DNA of 64,000 nucleotides. It comes from Zea mays. Lineage: Eukaryota > Streptophyta > Magnoliopsida > Poales > Poaceae. Position numbers and translations under genes: made by a program. The stretch spans positions 2,108,001-2,172,000 of the forward strand of contig NC_050104.1 of assembly GCF_902167145.1 (NCBI RefSeq), written 5' to 3'. The notes below the pieces were generated by a model. That model was not told the origin of the DNA. It saw only the letters and a program-made list of their open reading frames with translations, and made no database searches. Numbering within the stretch: the first letter of the stretch is position 1; every line of letters begins with the position of its first letter. Below are positions 33,235 through 44,617 of this stretch, piece by piece.

Positions 33235-36135
33235 ATGGCTAGAGTGAGATCTACTGGTAGGGTGGCGCGCGAAGGAGATGAGGCTAGAACTTCTGAGACA
33301 ACCCCCATTTTAGAGATGATGAAGCATTTTGGGTTGGTTGTGCAAGAAGAGACCATCGCCAAAGGTGTTGTTGATGCCGAAGCTGAACCGACCATCGCCG
33401 AAGCTCATAGTGAAAATAAAGATGAGGATGATGACAACATCTTATGCCCGAGCAAGCCCAGCCATATCGAATTTGGGAAATCCACAGTTAAGGCAGAGGA
33501 TCTAATTTTAATGAAAAAACTATGATACTTTGGAGAGAATGATGACAGACTGGTTTGTTTTGCTATGGAAGAGGTGATTCCAGAGCCAAAAGATGATGAA
33601 GTTGTAGTCTTTAAAAGCTTCTACAGGGCAGGACTTTGGTTCCCCTTTATGAAATGATCGGTGAGTTTCTGAAGAAGTTCGAAATTTACCTACATCAGCT
33701 AACCCCCAATGCCATAGTTAGACTTAGTGTGTACATTTGGGCTCTTCGAAGCTAAGGAAAGAGTGTCAATGCCGAAGGGTTTTGTCGGGTGCATGAACTC
33801 CATTATTAGACGAAGGCTAGGTCGATTGTCTGCACAAGAACTTTGGGTGCTACAACTTTGCATATTGAAAAGACACCGAGGCTCCTGTGATTGGTTACCA
33901 CACCAAGTGGCCGACCGGGTGGACAAATGAATGGTTTTACATGAAGGCTAACGAGAAGAAGAGGAAAAAGCTTATGAGTATGGTGATGAGTCCCTTAAAA
34001 TTGAGTTTCGGCATGACTCGACCCTTGTGTAACATGCAGCTGGGGTCTGCCTGCCAACTGACTGAAGTGGAATTTAGAGTCGTGGCATAACATATTAGCA
34101 CTAGGGACTTGGTGCAAGAATATCTAGCAAACATAACGTTTCCAACTTCTGGTGGGTGGGGAATGCCGAAGAAAAGGGAAGAAGGGAAAAGTATGAACTT
34201 GTACGACTTCCTTATTGGTTTAAATTCCAGAAAAGATTCAGCAAACCCTGCACTGAATGACTGGAGCTAATAGAAACAATGTGCAATGAAATTCTTGGGA
34301 ACTACACGAAGAAAGAGGATCATTTGATGACAGCTGCCTTCGGCACCCATGAAAAACGAAGGTTGAATCGGGTGATGGATGCTCTTAACACTGAATATCC
34401 AGATTATGATAGGCTTGACGAAGGGGCCGGGGGAGCAAAGAGAAAGAGGGTTGTGAGTATTCTCAAAAGGCAGACCATTCGATCCGTCAAAGAAGATCAG
34501 AGGGCTGTTAAGAAGCATAAAGTTCTAGCAGAGTCGAAGGATTCGGCTCCCATAGAACGAAAGCTTGTTAGGATGGCTACTGCAGAGATGAAGGTACAAG
34601 ATGTACCAGAAAAGACTGCGGGTCCTTCTCCGTCTTCCTCTATCGATGTTTCAGAAATACTGAAGGTAATGACTGAACCCTTCCTGGTTGCAATGCTAAG
34701 TCCCCTGGGGTCATATTTGACTAGCCTATTGCAATCAAAGGAGAAGGGATTTGAACAAAGCTCGGGAGGAAAGAAGACTGCTTCGGCTACCGAGGGAAAT
34801 GTCGGGGGTCAGAAGAAACGACGAATGATGGACGTAATGCAAGCCATCCAAAAGACCCCGCCCTCGACTTCGGCGGAAAAAATTGTTGTGCGTGCTAATG
34901 CCGAATATACTACCGAAGCTAAAGCTAATGAAGCCACACGTGAAGCTCAGAACCTCGGGACCACAATGTCAGAGATTGGCAGACTTATAACTGATGTGGC
35001 TCCCAAGAAAGACATAGTCGAAGTATCCACTGATAAGGCTTCGGAGGACACAGATTTGGACCTACGACACCTGGGCAGCCAAGAACTGTCTGACGAAGAT
35101 ATTTCTGAATTGAAAGAATTTGCCCTTGCTGGCGGATACAAGACCAGATCCGTGCTATTTGGTGGTGCGGACGAAGAGATTTTGGGGTGTATTCCTGACC
35201 GGGTCGGGGCAAAGATTGTTAATACTTTATCAAAGACTATTGGATTTACGAAGCTTGAGCAGGACCTCAGTAACTATAGAAGACAACACATTAATGGGAG
35301 CTTATTCTACTCAAATTTTAAGGTATAAACTCTTGTGCCCGCCTCTTTGACTTTTTTAATTTTTTAAATTCTCAAATTTTGTGGCTAACTTTTGTTTTCT
35401 TGGCAGAGTTTATTGCTGAGTAAGGCTTTGAAGCTTCATCAAAAAGATGAAGATAAGAAGAATGAACTCGTTGTCAATAACCTGGAGAAAAGGGTGAAAG
35501 AACTTGAAAATTCTCTGGCAGAGAAGAATTCAAAGATTAAAAATGTGGAAACAAATCTGACTGAAGCTCAACTTCGGATCACTGATCAAGTTACTCGCAT
35601 TTGTGATCAGGATAAAGAGCTAGAAATAGCACACTCAAAATTAAAGGAAGCTAAAAATCATTATGAGCACGAGGTCAGAAGCTTGAAGAATAAGATCGAA
35701 ATCAAATCAGAAAATAGTTCCAAATTATCTGAAGCTTTAATGTCGCTTCGGGAGACATGCTCAAGCTTCGTGGCACGAAGTTCCATCTGTTTACGCGAAA
35801 TTTTCAACTCATTTGGGGCAGTATCAGGGAAAAGAATTATCCTGTTAAAGACATTCCAAAGGCCCTCGATTTCGTGGAGAAGGAAATTAATGAATTTGAC
35901 GAAGTAATGTAAGGGCATGGGGACTTCTGCGCGCTGATGGCTGCCCGGGGAACGACCAACATCTTCGCAATAGCTAGATGCAAACACTTGAGAGATGTCA
36001 ACAAACCTATGTTTGCTATTTCTCCGGTTGACTTAACTAATATTCCAGCTTAAGCCAGAAGTATAGGCAATAGGTTTATTAATCAAATCTGGGTTAAGGG
36101 CGGTCGAGAAGCTGCTGGAAACGAAGCCCGAGCTG
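33235..36135 (+). pseudogene. Antisense Tat gene of element W (gene23-like), spliced and broken
   Basis: It runs opposite to W's pol. It starts MARVRSTGRVAREGDEARTS, has PSKPSHIEFGKSTV, then a domain like PF04195 (putative gypsy-type transposon) with YLHQLTPNAIVRLSVYIWA and RVHELHYQTKAR. Stops and shifts break 33525-34280. A 349-codon open stretch (34279-35325) reads KRRLNRVMDALNTEYPDYDR, a basic-acidic middle and YKTRSVLFGGADEEILGCIP. A GT...AG intron (35323-35406) leads to a coiled coil (NNLEKRVKELENSLAEKN) and a C-terminal domain with GDFCALMAARGT and FINQIWVKGGREAAGNEARA. Grande elements of Zea are known to carry an antisense 'gene 23' in this place. Function is unknown. Confidence 0.7.
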
Positions 36136-36160
36136 AAATTTTAAGGTATAAACTCTTGTG
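36136..36160. repeat. 25-bp duplicated segment at a rearrangement junction
   Basis: 36136-36160 is identical to 35313-35337, which spans the exon-1 splice donor of the W antisense gene. Left of it is W sequence and right of it (from 36162) is X1 sequence. It looks like filler DNA copied from 820 bp away during repair. Confidence 0.7.
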
Positions 36161-36161
36161 G

Positions 36162-37532
36162 CCTGAAGGCAATGTGTTCTTGGACCAAATCCCTCGTCCC
36201 AATAAAAGAGCAAACAATGCCGAAGGCTCTCTGGCATTCTTCGGCTGCTTCATTCATTTCCACCTTCGGCCTCCACAGGCCGAAGCGTTGCCAGATAGGG
36301 CGCATAATGATCTTATTTATATCTTCTCGTAATTTCAAGTCATTCTTCACGTAAAACCATTCCGTCATCCAGTCGCCAGGCCACCTCTTTCGAAAGGTCG
36401 GCACGGGGCAGCTTGACCCAGATCGGGAGCCGAAGCTGTAGCAGCCAAAATTGTTGTGATACTGTTCCTTTCCCCAGGGTTTTGTTTTGTACAACAATTC
36501 ATGTATGTTGCAGAAGCTTTTCGCATCAGGTTCCAAGCCTTGGCTTCTCATGGCCCACACGAAGATATTCATCCTTATGATTGCTTTTTGTGTGGTACCG
36601 TCTACTGACATGTTGCAGAGAGGCCGGGTTTCTCCGAAGATTAGTTCGAGTGGACTTTGCACGAGCTTCTCCTTGTCATCATTAACCTTGACATAGAACC
36701 ACTCGGATTTCCACCCTGCTGCCCATTTACTCCGATAGCTGATTACAGGAAACTTTGTAGTTTTCCGATAAGCAAAATTGTAGCAGCCAAAATTGTCATG
36801 CAATCCATCCTTTCTAGCCTTCGTCTGGTAATGCAGCTCGTGAACCCGGCAAAAGCTGTCCGCAAATGGCTCCACTGCTTGGCTTCGGAGTGCCCAGATA
36901 TAAACACTGAGCCTAACGATAGCGTTAGGGGTCAGTTGGTGAAAATAGATACCGAACCTCTTCAGCACCTCTGCAATAATCCCATGAAGGGGGAATCTTA
37001 ATCCAGCCTTTAAAAAGCTCTTAAAAATGACAATTTCATCCTTTTCCGGCTTCGGGGTAGTCTCTTCTCCACCGAAGCGTAATAGCTTCTTCTGATCCTC
37101 ATTGAAAAAGCCTGATTTTACCATTTTGGAGAGATCAGCCCTTGAAACGGTAGATTTTCCAAAGTCCAAGTGGCTGGGCTTGCTTGGCATGGCAATACGA
37201 TAATCGTCTTCGGGATCAGTTTCCTCAATAACTTCTTCTTCCACTCCGGCAACTGCTTGTTTTGCTTGTTCTGCATCTTCACTAGGGATCTCTTCAGAAA
37301 CCACCAGCCCGGATCGTTGCATGGCTTCGGAGATGGGAACAGTCTCCGAAGCTTCAGTTTCGCCTCCCTCACGCTCAACCCTGGCGGTAGAACGCACTCT
37401 GGCCATTTCACTATGAACTTGCGAAATTTTAATACTTTCTTCCTCCGAAGCAGGTTTCAAGCTGAAGCTTCGTTCGATTCTGACAGACAAGCTTCGGCGA
37501 TGGTTAAAAATTTTGGCAGCAAAACAGTACAA
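36162..37532 (-). CDS. Chimeric antisense Tat ORF with a doubled PF04195-like domain (X1/Y fusion)
   Basis: An open frame of 463 codons runs from 37532 to 36141. The likely start is the MARVRSTARVEREGGETEAS methionine near 37406, which matches the W copy; the upstream codons may be leader. N-terminal Y part: PSKPSHLDFGKSTVSRADLS, RFPLHGIIAEVLKRFGIYFH, HELHYQTKARKDGLHDNFGC and FGETRPLCNM. Near 36600 it changes to X-type sequence that repeats the same domain: IIRMNIFVWAMRSQGLEPDA, HELLYKTKPWGKEQYHNNFG and IWQRFGLWRPKVEMNEAAEE, ending at the W junction. Each half matches a different copy in the window. The frame is intact across the join, by chance or because the fusion is recent. Confidence 0.65.
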
Positions 37533-37573
37533 ATAGCAATGAATGCTGTGGTAACTTCACACCTACTCGTTTG

Positions 37574-37581
37574 TTTATATA
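37574..37581 (-). promoter_or_regulatory. TATA box of the Y antisense gene
   Basis: Minus strand TATATAAA in the context GCACTATATAAACAAACGAG, the same spacing and context as in W (33071-33090). It lies about 170 bp upstream of the MARVRS start. Confidence 0.6.
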
Positions 37582-37839
37582 GTGCTGCAGGTAAGAAGGT
37601 GAAGCGCCAGAATTTTTACACCAGGCGGACACCCGCTCGCACTCGCTGCGTGGTGGACCGCAGAGACCGAACAGTAACTCTGCAAGGTGGGGCCGCTACA
37701 CGTTGGGAGATTGAATCGTTTCTCGACAACGAGCTCAGGGAAGGTGTTTTTCAGACCTTCGGCGCTCCGAAGCTTAAGAGACTTTTTTCACGGATCAAGC
37801 TCGTTACGAAAAACGATCTAGCACCGCGAAAGGGGCTAC

Positions 37840-38420
37840 TATTGGGTTTATGCTTCGTCGCCGAAGGTCTTATAGGAAGAAGCGGTCCTCGCCTGAAGCT
37901 GTTTGTATAAGATAGCCGAAGGTTCCTCTTCGTGAAGCTTCGGCATTACAAACCGACTTAAAGATAGAATGACCTTTTAGTCCATAAAGGTCTGAGTCAA
38001 TGTTGTAAGTTTTTATAAGGGGCATACTTGTAATTCCTCACAGGCTGCGTCCTGTGCCTATAAATAGTGAACAGTATTCCGTTATTGTTCACGCATTCTG
38101 ATAATTGCAATCGCATCTCTCGGAATTCAACCTTTGCCAAGGCATAGGTATTATTGTATTTAATGATTCAATATAATAAATAAATATAATATAATTAGTC
38201 TATGATTTATTCACTCATCTTATACCTTTTTGTATTATCTTATAAATGTCTATTGAAGTTTTATTACGAAGGTTTAACTTCGTAATTATACTCTTATCAA
38301 CCTTCGTCTCAGATCCATTATCCCGAAGGGAATAATGTTTTAAGGACGAAGGACGTTATTATTTAACATTTTATGTTGCCTTGCTCTTGATTCATAGCAT
38401 TTGAGAGCAAGTCTCCAACA
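37840..38420 (+). mobile_element. 3' LTR of Tat element Y
   Basis: 581 bp, ending AAGTCTCCAACA at 38420. The start reads TATTGGGTTTATGC where related LTRs read TGTTGGGGG, so the first TG has mutated. It follows AAAGGGGCTAC, the same word as before the X LTRs. A TATA box TATAAATA lies at 38059-38066. Its right end abuts Sirevirus 3' untranslated sequence directly. Only the last part of Y's internal region (36600-37839) is present on the left. Confidence 0.75.
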
Positions 38421-38968
38421 TCCCCCTTTTTCCCATAATCAACACTTCTCCCCACAAGAGGCCAACTTTTGACAAAAGAGATAATAAAAGAGTTTTGACA
38501 AACCAAAAGCTCTAATCTACTATTTTCAAAATTTCTCAAGTGGTAGCTGATCCATCTATTGCTTTGGCCTTTATTTTCTCCCCCTTTGGCATCAAGCACC
38601 AAAACGGGATCAATCTTGGCCCTTTAACCCCATTGCCTCACCAAAATCTTCAACGAAGAGCAAATAGGCAATAAGAGTATAAAGATGAACTTGGAAAAGT
38701 TACTCTTTTCATCGGAGTGCAGTGGAAGTCTTGCATGGTCCAAGTCCACCTTTTCCCTTTCAATTCACCTTCGAGACTAAATCAAGCAAACTCACGCACA
38801 TGGTTAGTCTCAAAGGGTCAAGTTGTAACACACCTCCCCCTAAATATGTGCATCATATGCATAAGGACTTGTGAGGTCCACGGAGTGCTTGTACAACTTG
38901 AGCACCACAATAAGCAACAAAATGTAGAATGAACAAGATCAAGGGCATAAACACATGTATGCTACACT
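38421..38968 (-). other. 3' untranslated region of the Sirevirus
   Basis: About 550 bp without coding signal between the pol stop and the break at Y. A purine-rich run on the minus strand (GGGGAGAAAATAAAGGCC region, 38570-38590) may be part of the polypurine tract area. The 3' LTR that should follow is missing. Confidence 0.5.
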
Positions 38969-41900
38969 TCAATCCACGTTCCGCGAATCTAAGACATTTA
39001 GCTCACTACGCAGCCTGCAAAAGGTCTTCTCATCTAGAGGCTTGGTAAAGATATCAGCTAGCTGGTTCTCGGTGCTAACATGAAACACTTCGATATCTCC
39101 CTTTTGCTGGTGGTCTCTCAGAAAGTGATGCCGGATGTCAATGTGCTTTGTGCGGCTGTGCTCAACAGGATTTTCCGCTATTCGGATAGCACTCTCATTG
39201 TCACACAGGAGTGGGACTTTGCTCAGATTGTAGCCAAAATCCCAGAGGGTTTGCCTCATCCAAAGTAGTTGCGCACAACACTGTCCTGCAGCAACGTACT
39301 CGGCCTCAGCGGTGGATAGGGCAACGGAAGTTTGTTTCTTAGAGTTCCACGACACCAGGGACCTTCCTAAGAATTGGCACGTCCCCGATGTACTCTTCCT
39401 ATCGACCTTACATCCAGCATAGTCGGAATCTGAATATCCAATCAAGTCAAAGTTAGACCCCTTTGGATACCAGATCCCGAAACAAGGCGTAGCGACTAAA
39501 TATCTAAGAATTCGCTTCACAGCCACCAAGTGACACTCCTTAGGATCGAATTGAAATCTAGCACACATGCATACGCTAAGCATAATATCCGGTCTACTAG
39601 CACATAAATAGAGCAAAGAACCTATCATGGACCGGTATGCTTTTTGATCAACAGACTTACCTCCTTTGTTGAGGTCGGTGTGTCCGTCTGTTCCCATCGG
39701 TGTCTTTGCGGGCTTGGCGTCCTTCATCCCAAACCGCTTTAGCAAGTCTTGCGTGTACTTCGTTTGGGAGATGAAGGTGCCGTCCTTGAGTTGCTTCACT
39801 TGGAACCCAAGGAAGTAGTTCAACTCGCCCATCATCGACATCTCGAATTTCTGCGTCATTACCCTGCTAAACTCTTCACAAGACTTTTGATTAGTAGAAC
39901 CAAATATTATGTCATCGACATAAATTTGGCACACAAAGAGATCACCATCGCAAGTCTTAGTGAAAAGAGTTGGATCTGCTTTCCCAACCTTGAAAGCATT
40001 AGCAGTTAAAAAGTCTCTAAGGCATTCATACCATGCTCTTGGGGCTTGCTTAAGTCCATAGAGCGCCTTAGAGAGCTTACACACGTGGTCGGGGTACCGT
40101 TCATCCTCGAAGCCAGGGGGTTGCTCCACGTACACCTCCTCCTTGATCGGCCCGTTGAGGAAAGCGCTATTCACATCCATTTGGTACAACCTGAAAGAAT
40201 GGTGAGCGGCATATGCTAGCAAGATACGAATTGATTCTAGCCTAGCCACAGGAGCGAAAGTCTCCTCAAAGTCCAAACCTGCGACTTGGGCATAACCTTT
40301 TGCCACAAGTCGAGCCTTGTTCCTCGTCACCACCCCGTGCTCGTCCTGTTTGTTGCGGAACACCCACTTGGTTCCCACAACGTTTTGCTTGGGACGAGGC
40401 ACCAGTGTCCAAACTTCATTGCGCTTGAAGTTGTTGAGCTCTTCCTGCATGGCCAACATCCAGTCCGGATCTAGCAAGGCCTCTTCTACCCTGAAAGGCT
40501 CAATAGAAGAGACAAAAGAGTAATGCTCACAAAAATTCACCAATCTAGAGCGAGTAGTTACTCCCTTGCTAATATCACCCAAAATTTGGTCGACGGGATG
40601 ATTCCTTTGAATCGTTGCTCGAACTTGGGTTGGAGGTGCCTGAGGTGCTTCTTCCTCTTCAGCTTGAACATCCTGTGCTCCCCCTTGATCCTGTGCCTCC
40701 ACTTGAGGTACCTGTTCGTCATCTTGGGTTGGGGGATGCACCATTGTTGAGGAAGAAGGTTGATCTTGCTCCAAATGTTCCTGTGGTCGCACATCGCCAA
40801 TCGCCATGGTGCGCATAGCGGCCGTTGGAACGTCTTCTTCATCTACATCATCAAGATCAACAACTTGCTCTCTTGGAGAGCCATTAGTCTCATCAAATAC
40901 AACGTCGCTAGAGACTTCAACCAAACCCGATGATTTGTTGAAGACCCTATACGCTTTTGTATTCGAGTCATAACCTAATAAAAACCCTTCTACAGCTTTG
41001 GGAGCAAATTTAGAACTTCTACCTTTCTTCACAAGAATATAGCACTTGCTCCCAAATACACGAAAATAAGACACATTGAGTTTGTTACCAGTTAGCAGCT
41101 CATACGAAGTCTTCTTGAGGAGGCGGTGAAGGTAGACCCGGTTGATGGCGTGACAAGCCGTGTTCACGGCTTCCGACCAAAAACGCTCGGGGGTCTTGAA
41201 CTCTCCAAGCATCGTCCTCGCCATGTCGATGAGCGTCCTGTTCTTCCTCTCTACCACACCATTTTGTTGTGGTGTGTAGGGAGCGGAGAACTCGTGCTTG
41301 ATCCCATCCTCCTCAAGGAACTCTTCCACTTGAAGGTTCTTGAACTCGGACCCGTTGTCGCTCCTTATCTTCTTCACCTTGAGCTCAAACTCATTTTGAG
41401 CTCTCCTGAGGAAGCGCTTGAGGGTCCCCTGAGTTTCAGATTTATCCTGCAAAAAGAATACCCAAGTGAAGCGGGAAAAGTCATCAACAATAACTAGACC
41501 ATACTTACTTCCTCCTATGCTTAGATAGGTGACAGGTCCAAAGAGGTCCATATGTAGCAACTCCAAAGGTCTTGATGTGGTCATCACATTCTTGCTGTGA
41601 TGCGCTCCTCCCACTTGTTTACCTGCTTGACAAGCTGCACAAGGTCTATCTTTTTCGAATTGTACGTTAGTCAAACCTATCACGTGTTCTCCCTTTAGAA
41701 GCTTGTGCAGGTTCTTCATCCCTACATGTGCTAAGCGGCGATGCCATAGCCAGCCCATGCTAGTCTTAGCTATTAAGCATGCATCTAGACCGGCCTCCTC
41801 TATTGCAAAATCAACTAAATAAAGTTTGACGTCTAATACACCCTTAAAAGCTAATGAACCATCACTTCTTCTAATGACAGACACATCTACATTTGTAAAT

Positions 41901-42175
41901 AAACAATTATATCCCATATTACATAATTGACTCACAGATAACAAATTATATCCAAGCGACTCAAATAAAAATACATTAGAAATAGAGTGCTCGGATGAAA
42001 TAGCAATTTTACCTAACCCTTTTACCTTGCCTTGGTTCCCATCACCGAATATTATTGAATCTTGGGAATCCTTGTTCTTGACGTAGGAAGAGAACATCCT
42101 CTTTTCCCCTGTCATGTGGTTTGTGCATCCGCTGTCGATTATCCAGCTTGTACCCCCGGATGCATAAACCTGCAA
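38969..42175 (-). CDS. pol: Sirevirus pol (protease, integrase, RT, RNase H)
   Basis: 1068 codons with no internal stop. Order is that of Ty1/copia. Protease [19 protein letters not shown] (Asp at residue 14). GAG-pre-integrase zinc finger with [13 protein letters not shown] and CAACQAGKQ. Integrase core with [21 protein letters not shown] and [11 protein letters not shown] (the D, D and E). A disordered linker follows ([20 protein letters not shown]). RT has [32 protein letters not shown] and the active site [12 protein letters not shown]. RNase H has [40 protein letters not shown] and [20 protein letters not shown]. The frame extends upstream of the chosen Met and would be read as a fusion with gag; a one-base shift near 42183 separates them here. 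Confidence 0.92.
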   Translation of the reverse strand: MQVYASGGTSWIIDSGCTNHMTGEKRMFSSYVKNKDSQDSIIFGDGNQGKVKGLGKIAISSEHSISNVFLFESLGYNLLSVSQLCNMGYNCLFTNVDVSVIRRSDGSLAFKGVLDVKLYLVDFAIEEAGLDACLIAKTSMGWLWHRRLAHVGMKNLHKLLKGEHVIGLTNVQFEKDRPCAACQAGKQVGGAHHSKNVMTTSRPLELLHMDLFGPVTYLSIGGSKYGLVIVDDFSRFTWVFFLQDKSETQGTLKRFLRRAQNEFELKVKKIRSDNGSEFKNLQVEEFLEEDGIKHEFSAPYTPQQNGVVERKNRTLIDMARTMLGEFKTPERFWSEAVNTACHAINRVYLHRLLKKTSYELLTGNKLNVSYFRVFGSKCYILVKKGRSSKFAPKAVEGFLLGYDSNTKAYRVFNKSSGLVEVSSDVVFDETNGSPREQVVDLDDVDEEDVPTAAMRTMAIGDVRPQEHLEQDQPSSSTMVHPPTQDDEQVPQVEAQDQGGAQDVQAEEEEAPQAPPTQVRATIQRNHPVDQILGDISKGVTTRSRLVNFCEHYSFVSSIEPFRVEEALLDPDWMLAMQEELNNFKRNEVWTLVPRPKQNVVGTKWVFRNKQDEHGVVTRNKARLVAKGYAQVAGLDFEETFAPVARLESIRILLAYAAHHSFRLYQMDVNSAFLNGPIKEEVYVEQPPGFEDERYPDHVCKLSKALYGLKQAPRAWYECLRDFLTANAFKVGKADPTLFTKTCDGDLFVCQIYVDDIIFGSTNQKSCEEFSRVMTQKFEMSMMGELNYFLGFQVKQLKDGTFISQTKYTQDLLKRFGMKDAKPAKTPMGTDGHTDLNKGGKSVDQKAYRSMIGSLLYLCASRPDIMLSVCMCARFQFDPKECHLVAVKRILRYLVATPCFGIWYPKGSNFDLIGYSDSDYAGCKVDRKSTSGTCQFLGRSLVSWNSKKQTSVALSTAEAEYVAAGQCCAQLLWMRQTLWDFGYNLSKVPLLCDNESAIRIAENPVEHSRTKHIDIRHHFLRDHQQKGDIEVFHVSTENQLADIFTKPLDEKTFCRLRSELNVLDSRNVD

Positions 42176-42182
42176 GGCAAAT

Positions 42183-44567
42183 TTAGGCTTGGGTCTTAGG
42201 TACCCAACTCTTGTTGGGTCCTACAAGGTTAGTGACAATGGTCTTAGGGACCCAAATGCAAGTTTTATCATCCTTGCATTTTGCCCCTAATTTCCTAGCA
42301 ACTATCTTCCTATCCTTTCTATAAATAGCAAAGGAAGCATTTAAAGCATGATACATTGTAGAAGAACCATCCATAACTTTCCTAGAAACATGAACAATAT
42401 TCTTTCTAGGCACATGATGAACATATCTCCTAGACATATCTCTATCATGCATATAAGAAGAACTAGAAGCAAACATAGCATGTGAATCATAAGCATGTGA
42501 ATCATAACTTCTATAGTTATTTCTAGCATGTCTCCTATTATGATACATAAAAGCATGGTTCTTTTTAGTACTACTTGCCATAGGAGCCTTCCCTTTCTCC
42601 TTGGCGGGGATGGGAACCTTATGGCTTGTTAAGTTCTTGGCTTCCCTCTTGAAGCCAAGTCCATCCTTAATTAAGGGGTGTCTACCAATCGTGTAGGCAT
42701 CCCTCGCAAATTTTAGCTTATCAAATTCGCTCTTGCTAGTCTTAAGTTGAGCATTAAGACTAGCCAGTTCATCATTAAGTTTGGAAATTGAAACTAGTTG
42801 TTCACTACAAGCATCAATGTCAAAATCTTTACACCTATTACAAGATGCAACAATTTCTACACAAGATGCTGATTTACTAGCTACTTCTAACTTAGCATTC
42901 AAGTCATCATTAATGCTCCTTAAGTTAGAAATTGTCTCATGGCAAGAAGATAATTCACAAGAAAGCATTTCATTTCTTTTAACTTCTAGAGCATGAGATT
43001 TTTGTGCTTCTACAAATTTGTCATGTTCTTCATACAACAAATCCTCTTGCTTTTCTAAAAGCCTATTCTTATCATTCAAGGCATCAATCAGTTCATTAAT
43101 TTTATCTACCTTGGTTCTATCTAGGCCCTTAAATAAACATGAATAATCTATTTCATCCTCATCACTAGATTCGTCCTCACTTGAAGAAGCATAAGTAGAG
43201 TTTCAAGTACCTACCTTCTTCTCCCTTGCCATAAGGCATGTATGACGCTCGTTGGGGAAGAGGGATGACTTGTTGAAGGCGGTGGCGGCGAGTCCTTCAT
43301 TGTCGGAGTCGGAAGAGAAGCAATCTGAATCCCACTCCTTGCCTAGATGAGCCTCGCCTTTTGCCTTCTTATAGTTCTTCTTCTTCTCTCTCTTGTTCCC
43401 TTGATCCTGATCACTATCATTGTCGGGACAGTTAGCAATAAAATGACCAAGCTTACCACATTTGAAGCATGAGCGCTTCCCCTTTGTCTTGGTCTTGCTT
43501 GGCTGCCCCTTGCGACCTTTTAGCGCCGTCTTGAATCTCTTGATGATGAGAGCCATCTCTTCATCATTAAGTCCGGCCGCCTCAATTTGTGCCACCTTGC
43601 TAGGTAGCGTCTCCTTGCTTCTTGTTGCCTTGAGAGCAAGAGGTTGAGGCTCATTGATTGGACCATTCAATGTGTCGTCCACGTATCTTGCTTTCTTGAT
43701 CATCATTCGCCCGCTCACGAACTTTCCAAGTATCTCCTCGGGCGTCATCTTGGTGTACCTAGAATTCTCACGAATATTGTTTACAAGATGAGGATCAAGG
43801 ACAGTAAAAGACCTTAGCATTAGGCGAACGATGTCGTGGTCTGTCCATCGCGTGCTTCCATAGCTTCTTATCTTGTTGACAAGGGTCTTGAGCCGGTTGT
43901 ACGTTTGGGTTGGCTCTTCTCCCCTTATCATAGCGAATCTCCCGAGTTCGCCCTCCACCAACTCCATCTTGGTGAGCATTGTGACGTCATTCCCCTCATG
44001 AGAGATCTTGAGGGTGTCCCAAATTTGCTTGGCGTTATCCAAGCCGCTCACTTTGTGGTATTCATCCCTGCACAATGAAGCTAGAAGAACAGTAGTAGCT
44101 TGTGCATTTTTATGAATTTGCTCATTAATGAACATGGGACTATCCGTACTATCAAAGTGCATTCCACTCTCTACAATCTCCCATATACTAGGATGGAGAG
44201 AGAACAAGTGACTACGCATTTTGTGACTCCAAAATCCGTAGTCCTCTCCATCAAAATGAGGAGGTTTACCAAGTGGAATAGATAATAAATGAGCATTTGT
44301 ACTTTGAGGAATACGAGAGTAATCAAAAGAAAAGTTCGAATTGACCGTTTTCTTTTTCTCGTAGTTGTCGTCGTCCTTTTGGGAAGAAGTGGACTCGTCG
44401 CTGTCGTCGTAGTAGAAGATCTCCTTGATGCGCCTTGTCTTCTTCTTCTTCCCATCCTTCCGTTTGTGGCCCGTGCCTGAGTCGGTGGGCTTGTCATCCT
44501 TCGGCTCGTTGACGAAGGACTCCTTTTCCTTATCATTGATCACGATTCCCTTCCCCTTAGGATCCAT
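42183..44567 (-). pseudogene. gag: Sirevirus gag with one in-frame stop
   Basis: It starts at 44567 with MDPKGKGIVINDKEKESFVN. The core holds PHFDGEDYGFWSHKMRSHLF, AKQIWDTLKISHEGND, TQTYNRLKTLVNKIRSYG and TPEEILGKFVSGRMMIKKA, then a basic stretch and the CCHC knuckle CFKCGKLGHFIANC. A TGA at 43203-43205 closes the first 454 codons, but the same frame continues to 42183 with a long coiled coil (NRLLEKQEDLLYEEHDKFVE, LNDELASLNAQLKTSKSEFD) typical of Sirevirus gag tails. It ends WVPKTQA just before the shift into pol. Confidence 0.85.
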
Positions 44568-44602
44568 CTCTTCGGGCGGTTAGTCCCTTTCTTGAAGAGA
44601 AT

Positions 44603-44615
44603 GGCTCCGATACCA
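44603..44615 (-). promoter_or_regulatory. Primer-binding site of the Sirevirus
   Basis: Minus strand TGGTATCGGAGCC, 2 bp after the LTR end. It is complementary to the 3' end of initiator methionine tRNA with one mismatch from the usual TGGTATCAGAGC. Confidence 0.85.
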
Positions 44616-44617
44616 AT

